From positions 8,122,001 to 8,186,000 of the forward strand of contig NZ_CP074102.1 of NCBI RefSeq assembly GCF_018310535.1: a stretch of DNA of 64,000 nucleotides, read 5' to 3'. Numbering within the stretch: the first letter of the stretch is position 1; the number at the start of each line of letters is the position of its first letter. Below are positions 44,801 through 53,461 of the stretch, piece by piece. The DNA comes from Streptomyces mirabilis. GTDB taxonomy: Bacteria > Actinomycetota > Actinomycetes > Streptomycetales > Streptomycetaceae. Made by a program: the position numbers and the translations under genes. The notes beneath the pieces are model-generated. The model made no database searches and had not been told where the DNA came from. It saw only the letters and a program-made list of their open reading frames with translations.

Positions 44801-45466
44801 GTGCCGGACGGCGCGATCACCGAACCACCCGGCCGGGGCGGCGGCCGTACGGGCCGGCCGCCGCTTACCGAGCAGCGCAAGGCCGAGATCCGGCTGGAGA
44901 TCGCCCGCGCCGCGGTGGAACTGTTCGTCGCCCAAGGGGTGGCCGCGACCACCGGAGAGCAGATCGGGCAGGCTGTCGGTGTCTCCGCGCGGACCGTGTG
45001 GCGTTACTTTCCGAGCAAGGAAAGCTGCGTGAGCCCGCTGTTCGCCGCCGGGATCGACGCGATAGCCGCCTCGCTGCGGGAATGGCGCTCCGGTCGGCCG
45101 CTCGAGGACGCCCTGGAACGGGCGGCCACGACCGGCGACCCCGCGATGCCCCGACCGCACCTTCCAAAGATCCGGGCGCTGATGAGACTGACCCGGACCG
45201 AGCCGGGCCTGCGTGCCGTCTGGCTCCAGGCGCACGACGAGGCTGAGCCTGCCTTCGCCCGTGCCCTTGCCGACCGGGCCGGCCTGCCCGCCGTCGACCT
45301 GCGCTCGGAGATCCAGGCCGCCATGCTCAACAGCGCCCTGCGTACGGCGGTCGAGCACTACGCGTGGCGCACGGACGAGGAGCAGCCCGACCCCGCGGTG
45401 GCGGAGGCCGAACTGGTGTCGACCGTGCGCTCGGCCCTCGCCATCGTCGCGGAAGGGCTCGCCTGA
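44801..45466 (+). CDS. TetR-family transcriptional regulator
   Basis: A 221-residue TetR protein. The HTH is at residues ~27-73 (IARAAVELFVAQGVAATTGE, QIGQAVGVSARTVWRYFPSK) with the family-specific TVWRYFPSKE helix end. The C-terminal ligand domain is alpha-helical. GTG start with GAGGAG seven bases upstream. It is divergent from the SDR gene and likely binds the palindrome at 44696-44722. Ligand unknown. Confidence 0.92.
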   Translation: MPDGAITEPPGRGGGRTGRPPLTEQRKAEIRLEIARAAVELFVAQGVAATTGEQIGQAVGVSARTVWRYFPSKESCVSPLFAAGIDAIAASLREWRSGRPLEDALERAATTGDPAMPRPHLPKIRALMRLTRTEPGLRAVWLQAHDEAEPAFARALADRAGLPAVDLRSEIQAAMLNSALRTAVEHYAWRTDEEQPDPAVAEAELVSTVRSALAIVAEGLA

Positions 45467-45525
45467 GGGCTGGGCCGGGCGCCGCTCGACCGCGGTCGGC
45501 GCCCGGCCGACGAGGCCTTCGCGCG

Positions 45526-45631
45526 CCTGCACCCAGACCTTCGTGTCCCTGCACTGAGACCTTCCGGCCCCTGCACCAGCACCTTCCGCCCCCGGCACTC
45601 ACACTTTCTGGCCCCTGCCCTCACGCCTTCC
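45526..45631. repeat. Five imperfect 22-bp tandem repeats at the 3' end of dhaM
   Basis: Units beginning CCTGCAC and containing ACCTTC start at 45526, 45548, 45570, 45592 and 45614 with a constant 22-bp period (first units about 70-80% alike). The last unit runs into the end of the dhaM coding sequence, whose stop is at 45621. No gene otherwise occupies 45467-45620. Confidence 0.8.
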
Positions 45632-46046
45632 GGTAGGTGTACGCCTCCGTGGCCGCCGCCTCGACGGCCGCGAGGTCGGCTCCCGTCGAGGCCGTGACGA
45701 CCGCGGCCACCGCGCCCTCGACGAAGGGCGCGTCCACCAGGCGGCTGTTGTCGGGGAGCTCGTCCCCCTCCGCCAGCAGGGCCTTCACGGTGAGGACCGC
45801 GCTGCCCAGGTCGGTGAGCACGGCGACCCCGGCGCCGCGGTCCACCGAGGCGGCCGCCGCGGAGATCAGCTCGGCGCTGGTGCCGAGACCGCCGTCCACC
45901 GTGCCGCCGGCCGCGGCGACGGGAGCGGTCGTGTCGCCGCCCGCGAGTCGCGTCGCCAGCTCGGCCACCGAGACGGCGACGGCGGCGCTGTGGGAGACCA
46001 GCACGATGCCGACGAGGTTGTCCGTACTGCCCGGGGATTCATTCAT
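45621..46046 (-). CDS. dhaM: PTS-dependent dihydroxyacetone kinase, phosphotransferase subunit DhaM
   Basis: A 141-residue EIIA-type domain. The phosphorylated His is H19 in VLVSHSAAVA, followed by the Gly/Ala-rich core with TDLGSAVLTVKALL. Unlike the Escherichia coli protein it lacks HPr and EI-like domains and must receive phosphate from the general PTS encoded elsewhere. It rephosphorylates the ADP held by DhaL. Its ATG overlaps the end of dhaL by 8 bp, the third gene of a dhaK-dhaL-dhaM operon. Its 3' end is invaded by the 22-bp repeats. Confidence 0.92.
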   Translation of the reverse strand: MNESPGSTDNLVGIVLVSHSAAVAVSVAELATRLAGGDTTAPVAAAGGTVDGGLGTSAELISAAAASVDRGAGVAVLTDLGSAVLTVKALLAEGDELPDNSRLVDAPFVEGAVAAVVTASTGADLAAVEAAATEAYTYRKA

Positions 46047-46638
46047 CGGAGGCCTCCAGGAGCGCGCCGATCAGCAGGGACGAGGACGTGGCACCCGGAT
46101 CCTGGTGGCCGATACTGCGCTCGCCCAGATAGCTGGCCCGGCCCTTGCGGGCCTGGAGCGGTGTCGTCGCGACGGCGCCCTCCTCGGCGGCCGTCTTCGC
46201 CGCGGCGAAGGACTCGGCGAGCGCGTCCACCGCGGGCACCAGCGCGTCGATCATGGTCTTGTCGCCGGGCGCGGCTCCGCCCAGCGCCATCACCGCGTCC
46301 ACGCCCTCGCGCAACGCGTCCGTGAACTGTTCCTCGGTGACCTCCGCGGCGTCCCCCAGAGCCTTGCCCGTACGGCGGAGCAAGGTGCCGTACAAGGGCC
46401 CCGACGCGCCGCCGACCGTAGAGATCAGCCGGCGTCCGGCGAGGGTGAGAACGGCACCGGGAGTGTCCGGCGCCTCCTTCTCCAGCGAGACCACCACGGC
46501 GGTGAACCCGCGCTGCAGATTGCTGCCGTGGTCGGCGTCGCCGATCGGCGAGTCCAGAGCGGTGAGCCGCTCCGCCTCGCGGTCCACGGACGCGGCGATC
46601 GCCGTCATCCAACGGCGGAAGAACTCGGCGTCGAGCAC
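46039..46638 (-). CDS. dhaL: Dihydroxyacetone kinase ADP-binding subunit DhaL
   Basis: A 199-residue all-alpha nucleotide-binding subunit. The Mg-chelating Asp cluster is in LDSPIGDADHGSNLQRGF near residues 30-47, and TVGGASGPLYGTLLRR near 78-93 plus GDKTMIDAL near 124-132 are conserved. GTG start preceded by AAGGAG; a further 48 in-frame codons upstream overlap the intergenic space and the end of dhaK and are rejected. It binds ADP permanently, phosphorylated by DhaM, and transfers phosphate to dihydroxyacetone on DhaK. Confidence 0.94.
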   Translation of the reverse strand: MLDAEFFRRWMTAIAASVDREAERLTALDSPIGDADHGSNLQRGFTAVVVSLEKEAPDTPGAVLTLAGRRLISTVGGASGPLYGTLLRRTGKALGDAAEVTEEQFTDALREGVDAVMALGGAAPGDKTMIDALVPAVDALAESFAAAKTAAEEGAVATTPLQARKGRASYLGERSIGHQDPGATSSSLLIGALLEASDE

Positions 46639-46706
46639 AGAATCTCCTTGCGTGGTACGAACGTTGACCGGGCGGAACGGCGACATCACGCCGATGCCGC
46701 CGGGGT

Positions 46707-47699
46707 TCACGCGCCCCAGCGCAACGCGGGCGTCTTCACCGGCGCGTCCCACAGCCGCAGCAGCTCCTCGTCCACCTGGCACAGCGTCACCGAGGCGCCC
46801 GCCATGTCCAGCGAGGTGACGTAGTTCCCGACCAGCGTGCGTGCCACGGGTACCCCGCGTTCGGTGAGCACCCGCTGCACCTCCGCGTGGAACCCGTACA
46901 GCTCCAGGAGCGGCGTCGCGCCCATGCCGTTGACCAGCAACAGGACGGGATTGCGCGGGTTCAGGTCCTCCAGGATCGCGTGCACCGAGAAGTCGGCGAT
47001 CTCGTGCGAGGTCATCATCGCGCGCCGCTCCCGGCCCGGCTCGCCGTGGATGCCGACGCCGAGCTCCAGCTCCCCGGGCGGGAGGTCGAAGGTGGGGCTG
47101 CCCTTGGCCGGCGTGGTGCAGGCGCTCAGTGCGACACCGAAGCTGCGGGAGTTCTCGTTGACCTGCCGGGCCAGTGCCTGTACCCGCTCCAGCGGGGCGC
47201 CCTCCTCGGCCGCGGCGCCCGCGATCTTCTCCACGAACAGGGTCGCGCCGGTGCCGCGCCGCCCGGCGGTGTACAGACTGTCGGTGACGGCGACGTCGTC
47301 ATTGACGAGGACCTTCGCCACCTGGATGCCCTCGTCCTCGGCGAGCTCGGCCGCCATGTCGAAGTTGAGCACGTCCCCCGTGTAGTTCTTCACGATGAAC
47401 AGCACGCCCGCGCCGCTGTTCACGGCCGCCGCCGCGCGCAGCATCTGGTCCGGCACCGGTGACGTGAAGACCTCGCCCGGACAGGCAGCCGACAGCATCC
47501 CGGGGCCCACGAAACCGCCGTGCAGCGGTTCGTGCCCCGACCCGCCGCCGGAGACGAGTCCCACCCTGCCGGGTACCGGCGCGTCCCGCCGTACGATCAC
47601 CCTGTTGTCCACATCCACCGTCAGCTCGGGATGCGCGGCCGCCATACCCCGCAGCGCGTCCGCGACCACCGTCTCCGCCACGTTGATGAGCATCTTCAC
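46707..47699 (-). CDS. dhaK: Dihydroxyacetone kinase substrate-binding subunit DhaK
   Basis: A 330-residue subunit that binds dihydroxyacetone covalently through a hemiaminal to His, here H218 in GVGIHGEPG. Other family segments are VSGGGSGHEPLHGGFVG near residues 49-65 and VKNYTGDVLNFDMA near 103-116. GTG start two codons before an ATG, with AGGAGG five bases upstream of the GTG. First gene of the dha operon; a 68-bp gap precedes dhaL. Makes dihydroxyacetone phosphate for glycolysis, probably during glycerol or dihydroxyacetone use. Confidence 0.95.
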   Translation of the reverse strand: MKMLINVAETVVADALRGMAAAHPELTVDVDNRVIVRRDAPVPGRVGLVSGGGSGHEPLHGGFVGPGMLSAACPGEVFTSPVPDQMLRAAAAVNSGAGVLFIVKNYTGDVLNFDMAAELAEDEGIQVAKVLVNDDVAVTDSLYTAGRRGTGATLFVEKIAGAAAEEGAPLERVQALARQVNENSRSFGVALSACTTPAKGSPTFDLPPGELELGVGIHGEPGRERRAMMTSHEIADFSVHAILEDLNPRNPVLLLVNGMGATPLLELYGFHAEVQRVLTERGVPVARTLVGNYVTSLDMAGASVTLCQVDEELLRLWDAPVKTPALRWGA

Positions 47700-48978
47700 G
47701 GGTACCTCCTGGTGAGACTAATGGATGAGCCTCTGACCCCTACTTTCGCAGGTCAGACCACGTTGGGTTGGCTAATGATCTCGGCGGTTCGTGTCGGTCG
47801 GAAGCGGGTTGCGGCGGTACTGATGCTGACCTGTTGCTGACTTTGGTGACAGGGGGTCCGACGTGGCTGGCATGCATACGGATCGACCCGAGAAGCCTGC
47901 TCCGGGAAGTATCGGCGCCGGGGATGCGGGGATCGTCTGTGCGGATGCGAACGGAAACGTCTGCGGCTGTCCGGCTGCCGGGCGAACCCCGCCCTCGGGG
48001 CGGACTGTGGAGACACTGTCCGACGGAGTGTTCGTCGGAGGCGCGGAGAGCTCCGGCGCGAGTGTAGTAAGCACTTCGTGTCTCGATCCCAGGCTCGGCG
48101 TGTTCCCCATTCCATGCAGGCCTGGTGGTGGAGCAGTCTGTTGCGGCCCGCTGAACCGAGCATCCCCGAAATTCTGGCTGGCTGCCAGATGTCGTGAAGG
48201 GGGTCGGAGGGCAGGGTGGCCGCAGCCCTGGGGGGTGCATTCGGTGGTGGGGATCGTCGCCCGGTGGAACTTCATCGGGCGCTCCCGGCGGGGCATCGAA
48301 CAGGACCGGAAGGACTGGACGGAGGGGACTCGCTTCGGTGAGGTACACGGCTGCGGGGGCGCCCCGCTGCCCGCACCGGAAGTCCCACCGCTGTCGCGGG
48401 GTCGAGTGCGTTGACCTGCGGTCATGCTTTGGAGCGGGCATCCGGGAGTCCTGGGTGGTGCCCCCTGGGCACGAGTGATCAGGGGGAGAGGCGCGTCTCG
48501 TGGTGGTCGAACCGGGCCGGACTGCAGCGTGCAGGCGAAGGCGTCTGCGACCAGGTCTGATCAGACACGGCCCATCAGGTCGTCAGTGATGCCGATACCC
48601 GGCGGGTCGTCGCCGGATCGCTGGGTTGTCCCGGCGGCGGTTGGAAGCGCGCAGAAAGCGGCCCGAAGCGCGCCCGGCTCGCCCGGAGATCTTCGGGGGC
48701 GATGCCGGTCGGGCCAGGCGCTGTGAACCGGCTCTCTGGCGTCGTGGGTGGCCCCGGACACGGGTGGGTGGTGACCAGGCCGTCGTGAGGCTCGCCGACG
48801 CCTGACCACTTTGCCGCGTCCTCACCAGTTCCGATGGAAACATCGGGTGGTACCACGCTCGCCGCTTGCCCCGAACCGGCCGCGGCTTCGCCGGCAGCGG
48901 GAGTCCGGCCCGGTTGCCGGCCGCCAATTCCACGGGCCGATCGCTCGGCGGCCGGTGGCGGAGGGGCTTGTGCCGGTT
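47700..48978. other. 1.28-kb region without a convincing gene
   Basis: Open frames exist on both strands (for example 47863-48414 plus and 47740-48441 minus) but their translations are low-complexity Pro/Arg/Gly-rich, match no family I know, lack ribosome sites and overlap one another. The base composition is a little less GC-skewed at third positions than in neighbours. It probably is decayed or non-coding DNA, possibly a former mobile element; it must also include the dhaK promoter. Confidence 0.55.
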
Positions 48979-49863
48979 CTACGGGTGCATCGCGGTGGTG
49001 AAGTACCACAGCAGGTAGGCCGCCATGACGAGCGTGACCGGCACGCCGACGAGGAGGCGGATCAGCAGGATGACGGTCCTGGCCCACGGTCGCCCCGTGC
49101 CTGTCGCGAAGTCGGGCCTGGCGGGGTCGTAGGAGATCTCGATCTCGTAGTGCCCCAACTGCGGGCCGGCGCGGTGGATTTCGTGAGTGGCGCCGGCGGT
49201 GTCGGTGAAGCGGTATATCCGGGCGCCGTGCGAGTTGTCGTCCTCCCCGGGCACGTAGGCCACGAATGTGGCGACGGTGGTCACGCCGTAACGGTGCAGC
49301 AGCCACCAGGTCACCGTGGCGCGCCACGTGCCGCGGGCGACGGCGCAGCCGAACACAAGCCCCGCAAAGGTGCCGGCCCACAGCTTGGCGAGGGACCCGT
49401 CGCCCGCCAGTGCGGGGAGCAGCAGGCCGACGGCGAACAGGCAGGTGAGCGCGCCACAGGCCCACCACTCGTCCGTGGACAGGAACGGTCTGCACGGTGT
49501 CCTGGGCATGAATGGGCGCTCCGCCGCCTTCACCAGGGCCGCGCCGTTGATGCGTCTTTCGGCCTCGTCCCGTTGCGGCACGGCCGCGTTGACGGAGTGC
49601 GCGAAGGCCTCCACCGCCTCGGTGCTGCGGGAGCCGATCGCGCAGACCGTTGTCGCGTCGGCTCCGGTGGCCGCCGATTTCAGCCGGATTTCGGCAGTCG
49701 GGCGCTTGCTCCTGGCGACATGGACGGTCTCGATCGCGGCGAGGGGAATGACCAGCCGGATCCCTGCCCGGTCCAGCACGACGGCCTCGCTCTGCAGGTG
49801 CGCGGTTCCGCCTCTGCCACGCAACATGGTTCCGGGCGCAGGCTTCGCATCTCTCACAGCCAT
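48979..49863 (-). CDS. Membrane protein of unknown function (DUF3592-like end)
   Basis: A 294-residue protein. Residues 1-110 look like a soluble PH-like domain (VVLDRAGIRLVIPLAAIETV), then come two transmembrane helices (~138-155, ~160-178). A beta-rich domain follows with EDDNSHGARIYRFTDTAGATH, reminiscent of DUF3592 proteins, and a last helix at ~268-290. The ATG has GGTGG upstream; a TTG five codons earlier is possible. No partner can be named. The downstream side is the empty region. Confidence 0.68.
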   Translation of the reverse strand: MAVRDAKPAPGTMLRGRGGTAHLQSEAVVLDRAGIRLVIPLAAIETVHVARSKRPTAEIRLKSAATGADATTVCAIGSRSTEAVEAFAHSVNAAVPQRDEAERRINGAALVKAAERPFMPRTPCRPFLSTDEWWACGALTCLFAVGLLLPALAGDGSLAKLWAGTFAGLVFGCAVARGTWRATVTWWLLHRYGVTTVATFVAYVPGEDDNSHGARIYRFTDTAGATHEIHRAGPQLGHYEIEISYDPARPDFATGTGRPWARTVILLIRLLVGVPVTLVMAAYLLWYFTTAMHP

Positions 49864-50014
49864 GACTGGGTCCACCAATGGTCAACTGGGTTCTTTTTTG
49901 TGGGAGTTGAAGTCAACTCCAGAGCAGCGCGGCGTCAGGCCGCGAGCGATTGCAGAGCCTGCCCGGACGGCACCCGCGCCGCGCTGAACCGGCTGTGAGC
50001 GACCGAAGTCGGGG

Positions 50015-50869
50015 TCATCGGTTCTGCCACAGCCGCACCGTGCGGTCGAGGCCGCCGGAGGCCAGGGTCCTGCCGTCCGGGCTGAAGGCCACCGTTGTCA
50101 CCTTGTCGGTGTGGCCGGTGAGGGTGTCGATGGGGACGAGGTCGAGTGTGCTCGAGTCCCACAGCCGCACGGTCCTGTCCTCGCTGCCGGTGGCCAGGGT
50201 GTCTCCGTCCGGGCTGAACGCCACCGTCGTCACCGCGCCGGTGTGGCCGGTGAGCGTGGCGGTGACGGTGCCTGTCACGTAGTCCCACACCCGCACGATG
50301 TTGTCGGCGCTGCCCGTGGCCATGATGTAGCCGACCCGCCCGAACGCGACCGATGTGAAGCCGTGCCTGCGCGGGGCTTCGAGGGTGGCGTCGACGGTCC
50401 GAGTGAGCAAGTCCCACAGCCGCACCGGGCTTTCGGTGAGGTCCGCGCTGCCGGTGACCAGGGTCAGGCCGTCCGGGCTGAAGGCCACCTTTGTCAGGTC
50501 TTCGACGTGGTCGGCCCAGGGGGTGGTGGCGGTGCCCTCGGCCACGTCCCACAACCGCAGCGTGCTGCCGGTGCCCCGGGCCCCGGACAGCCCGGCGGCC
50601 AGCGTCTTGCCGTCCGGACTGAACGCCACGCTGTCGGCGTGGCCGTCGAGGACGGTGAGCGTGGCCTTGCGGGGGTCGGCGGCGTCGTCGGCTCTGGACT
50701 CGATCACTGTGAGCGGGACGGCGACGGCGGTCGCTCCGAGGGCGGCGAGCAGCAGCGTGCGGCGCCGCACCTTGGCGGGGGGCTTCACCGGCGGTCGGCC
50801 GGGTTGCGGTTGCGTCCCACCAGCCGTCGTGGTGGAAGTGTTGATATCCGCGGGTTCGACGGAATCCAT
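50015..50869 (-). CDS. WD40-repeat protein with N-terminal membrane anchor
   Basis: A 284-residue protein: a Pro-rich cytoplasmic start, one transmembrane helix (~37-57, LLLAALGATAVAVPLTVI) and five WD40 blades. The blades show VAFSPDGKTLAAG, VAFSPDGLTLVTGS, VAFGRVGYIMATGS, VAFSPDGDTLATGS and VAFSPDGRTLASGG, each followed by a VRLWD-like strand end. Five blades do not close a normal seven-bladed propeller, so it may be truncated or dimerise. WD40 blades in Streptomyces often follow a kinase or a helicase-like region; none is present here. Start ATG 50869, ribosome site weak. Confidence 0.85.
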   Translation of the reverse strand: MDSVEPADINTSTTTAGGTQPQPGRPPVKPPAKVRRRTLLLAALGATAVAVPLTVIESRADDAADPRKATLTVLDGHADSVAFSPDGKTLAAGLSGARGTGSTLRLWDVAEGTATTPWADHVEDLTKVAFSPDGLTLVTGSADLTESPVRLWDLLTRTVDATLEAPRRHGFTSVAFGRVGYIMATGSADNIVRVWDYVTGTVTATLTGHTGAVTTVAFSPDGDTLATGSEDRTVRLWDSSTLDLVPIDTLTGHTDKVTTVAFSPDGRTLASGGLDRTVRLWQNR

Positions 50870-50890
50870 CCGCGCACACCCAATCCTCGA

Positions 50891-50920
50891 GAACGGGAGC
50901 AGTACGAACGGGAGCGGTAC
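50891..50920. repeat. Two 15-bp direct repeats upstream of the WD40 gene
   Basis: GAACGGGAGCAGTAC (50891-50905) and GAACGGGAGCGGTAC (50906-50920) are adjacent, 22 bp upstream of the WD40 start on the minus strand, where a promoter would lie. Could be a regulator-binding direct repeat. Confidence 0.4.
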
Positions 50921-50975
50921 AGGGGTACGTGTGGGGCCGTGCGAAGGGGAGTCGGGAACGACAGCGGCAGCGGGC

Positions 50976-51956
50976 TCATCCCGGCCGAACGGCTCCGCCG
51001 ACGAGGGCGGTCGCGGCGTCCGCGCAGCCCCACGCCAAGGTGACTCCGGCGCCTCCGTGACCGTAGTTGTGGACCATCCGTTTCACCCTGCCCGGCGGTC
51101 GGGCGTCGGCCTCCAGCCGGACGCCGCCGTTTCGATGGGGCCGCAGGCCCACCTGGTGGCCGAGGACCGGGGCGCCTGCTAGTTCCGGGAGCAGTTCGGT
51201 GCAGCGGCGCAGGATCGCGGCCGCGGTGGCCGGGGACGGGGTGGTGTCCCACTCCCCGACCTCGAACGTGCCCCCGAGGACGATGTCCGTGCTGCGGGGG
51301 TGGACGTAGGTGTAGCCGTCGGCGTTGTCCTCGTCACGCACGGACGTGTGCAGCCCCGGGTTGGCGACGAGCACCACCTGCCCCCGCACCGGCAGCACCT
51401 CGGTGTCCCCGCACAGAGCGCGGGCACCCAGGCCGGAGGCGTTCACCACCGAAAGAGCCCATACGCCCGCCTGTTCCAGGGCGTCGATACGGTGACGGAT
51501 CAGCGTGCCGCCCGCCGCCGACAAGCTCTGCTGGAGCCAGGGGAGGTAGCGGGACATCTCCACGGACGGAACGGTGAACGCCCAGCCCGTGGTGAAGGTG
51601 GCCCGTAGCTCCTCCTTTCGCAGGGCGCGGAGGTCGGGGAGGGCGGCGGCCCACCAGGGGACGTCGGAGGCCTCGCCGCGCAGCAGCATCCGGGTGGGGC
51701 GCATGACCACGCCGGGTACCCCGTTCGCCGCCTGGCGGGCGAACTCGTCGTAGGTGTGGGTGGCCCAGTCCAGTACACGAGGTTCGAACCGGGTGCGGGT
51801 CGGGTACCAGACGGCCGCCGCGACCGAGGACGTCGTCTCGGCCGACGGCTCGGCCGTGACCACGGCAACGCGGGCACCGGCCTGCTGCAGGCGCAGTGCG
51901 GTGGTGAGCCCGATGACCCCGGCGCCGACGACGACCGCGTCGAACCTGTCGCCCAT
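50976..51956 (-). CDS. D-amino-acid oxidase, FAD-dependent
   Basis: A 326-residue DAO-family flavoprotein. The FAD motif VVVGAGVIGLTTALRL is at residues 8-23, followed by SSVAAAVWYPTR near 42-53. The active-site and C-terminal segments are VGLRPHRNGGVRLE near 265-278 and VHNYGHGGAGVTLAWGCA near 293-310, both highly characteristic. It deaminates D-amino acids to 2-oxo acids with hydrogen peroxide. The ATG at 51956 follows GGGAGAGG. No peroxisomal-type signal, of course, and no signal peptide: cytoplasmic. Divergent from a LysR gene. Confidence 0.93.
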   Translation of the reverse strand: MGDRFDAVVVGAGVIGLTTALRLQQAGARVAVVTAEPSAETTSSVAAAVWYPTRTRFEPRVLDWATHTYDEFARQAANGVPGVVMRPTRMLLRGEASDVPWWAAALPDLRALRKEELRATFTTGWAFTVPSVEMSRYLPWLQQSLSAAGGTLIRHRIDALEQAGVWALSVVNASGLGARALCGDTEVLPVRGQVVLVANPGLHTSVRDEDNADGYTYVHPRSTDIVLGGTFEVGEWDTTPSPATAAAILRRCTELLPELAGAPVLGHQVGLRPHRNGGVRLEADARPPGRVKRMVHNYGHGGAGVTLAWGCADAATALVGGAVRPG

Positions 51957-52041
51957 GCCTCTCCCTTGATCGCAGAACCGTGCGATTCTCACTGTCGATG
52001 GGGAGTTGACGACCTGTCCAAGACCAGTCATGTTCAATGCC

Positions 52042-52056
52042 ATAAGCAGTGCTTAT
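52042..52056. promoter_or_regulatory. LysR box between D-amino-acid oxidase and LysR genes
   Basis: ATAAGCA-G-TGCTTAT is a perfect 7+1+7 palindrome containing the classical T-N11-A pattern, 9 bp upstream of the LysR ATG in a 109-bp divergent region. It fits an autoregulatory LysR site. Confidence 0.7.
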
Positions 52057-52065
52057 AGTTGACGG

Positions 52066-53001
52066 ATGGACTTGCGGCGGCTGCGGTACTTCCTCGTGCT
52101 GGCGGAGGAGTTGAACTTCACGCGGGCCGCGCACCGGCTGCACATCGCCCAGCCCGCTCTGAGTCAGCAGATCAGGGCGCTGGAAAGGGAGATTGGCGCT
52201 CCACTGCTCGAACGCGGCAACCGGAGCTGCCGGTTGACCGTCGTCGGTGAGGTCGTGGCCCGCGAGGCCGGCGAACTGTTGGCCCATGCAGCCGCGTCGC
52301 AGGAACGGATCCGTGCGGCCGTCGGCGGACGGCAGGGGCAGCTGCGCCTGGCCCTGACCCGCTCCGCCCGCGGTGGCCCCGTCGACGCCCTCCTTGCCGC
52401 GTTCCGTACCCTCCATCCGGACGTGGATCTCGTCGTACGGACCGGGTGGACCGCGCACAACATCACCGAGCTGCTGGCCGGCAGGCTGGATGCCGCCTTC
52501 GTACGGCCCCCGCTGGACGACGTGGGCCTGGAGTGCCGGCACATCGCCCGCGAGGAACTCCTCGTGGCTGTCCCCGCTGATCATCCTCTCGCCCGCGAAC
52601 GCAGGGTCACCCGCGGGCGCATCGCCGCCGAACCCGTGATTCTCTGGCCGCGCGAGAACGCCCCCGGAATGCACGACCTGATCTCCCAGCAGCTGTGGCC
52701 CGACGGCGGGCCGCGCATCGTGCGGGAAGAACCCGACGACGAGCAACTCCTCCTCAGCGTCGCCGCGGGCACCGGCATCGCCCCGGTGCCCGAGGGGCGT
52801 GCTCGTGCGCTGCGTATACCAGGGGTGCGGCTCAAGCGCGTGACCGCACCCATGCCCACCGTGGACCTCGCCCTGGCCCACCAGTCGGCAAGCGCCGCGC
52901 CGGCACTGAGAGGGCTCCTCGGCCTCGTCGACGCCCTGGCCGGGCCGTCGGCCGACGGACGTCGGCTACCGCCCGATCGGCAGGTTCATGATCCAGCGTA
53001 G
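52066..53001 (+). CDS. LysR-family regulator
   Basis: A 311-residue LysR protein of the BenM/CatM-like branch by its start (LRRLRYFLVLAEELNFTRAA, then HRLHIAQPALSQQIRALERE). The C-terminal effector domain runs from ~90 to 300 with TGWTAHNITELLAGRLDAAF. It stands divergent from the D-amino-acid oxidase gene, and the palindrome just before its start codon is a likely binding site, so it probably regulates that oxidase. Downstream is a 460-bp region without genes. Confidence 0.92.
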   Translation: MDLRRLRYFLVLAEELNFTRAAHRLHIAQPALSQQIRALEREIGAPLLERGNRSCRLTVVGEVVAREAGELLAHAAASQERIRAAVGGRQGQLRLALTRSARGGPVDALLAAFRTLHPDVDLVVRTGWTAHNITELLAGRLDAAFVRPPLDDVGLECRHIAREELLVAVPADHPLARERRVTRGRIAAEPVILWPRENAPGMHDLISQQLWPDGGPRIVREEPDDEQLLLSVAAGTGIAPVPEGRARALRIPGVRLKRVTAPMPTVDLALAHQSASAAPALRGLLGLVDALAGPSADGRRLPPDRQVHDPA

Positions 53002-53461
53002 ACAATTCGACGCCGTGGCCCCTTACCCCCAACAGCCACAGATGCTTTTGCCCGGCGAAGTGGGGCGGAGCCTCCGTGCGTTGGAAAGGGAATCCGCTGC
53101 GCGCGAGTTCGATGCCCCGCTCCGAGCCGGCGCGATCGGCTCGGTAACCTGTGCCGTTTTTTCATCAGTGGCGGATTCGGGACGCGTTCGGGACGCAAGG
53201 ATCGGAACGGACTGACAAAGACGAAGGGATGCCGACACTCCGCACTGCTTGCTTCTGACCAGTACAAACGTCAAAGATCGACGTTGATCGACAAGGCCCG
53301 CCAAGATCCCGAATGGACTCATGATCCCTCGGTCGTGCGCCCCCAACCACCTGGTCACCCGCACTTTCGTCTACCCGGAGGCGGGGGAGGAGGGCCATGA
53401 GCACTGAGCACCCAGGCCCGATCGAAAGCGCGTTCACACGTACCACTTAACATTCAGCGTG
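53002..53461. other. 460-bp region without a gene
   Basis: Several short overlapping frames exist, none with homology I recognise or a ribosome site. GC is visibly lower (for example GACAAAGACGAAGGGATG) than in the flanks, and the short word GGGACGC recurs near 53180-53205. It may be the left edge of the mobile-element zone that follows. Confidence 0.45.

Noticed and set aside
45526..45631. CRISPR-like repeat
   Set aside because: Units are adjacent, imperfect and lack spacers.
47863..48414. 183-codon plus-strand frame as a gene
   Set aside because: No ribosome site, no recognisable domain, overlaps similar-sized frames on the other strand; kept only as part of an unassigned region.
53023..53364. 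113-codon minus-strand frame
   Set aside because: No ribosome site or family resemblance; lies in a low-information region between LysR and the DUF6153-like gene.
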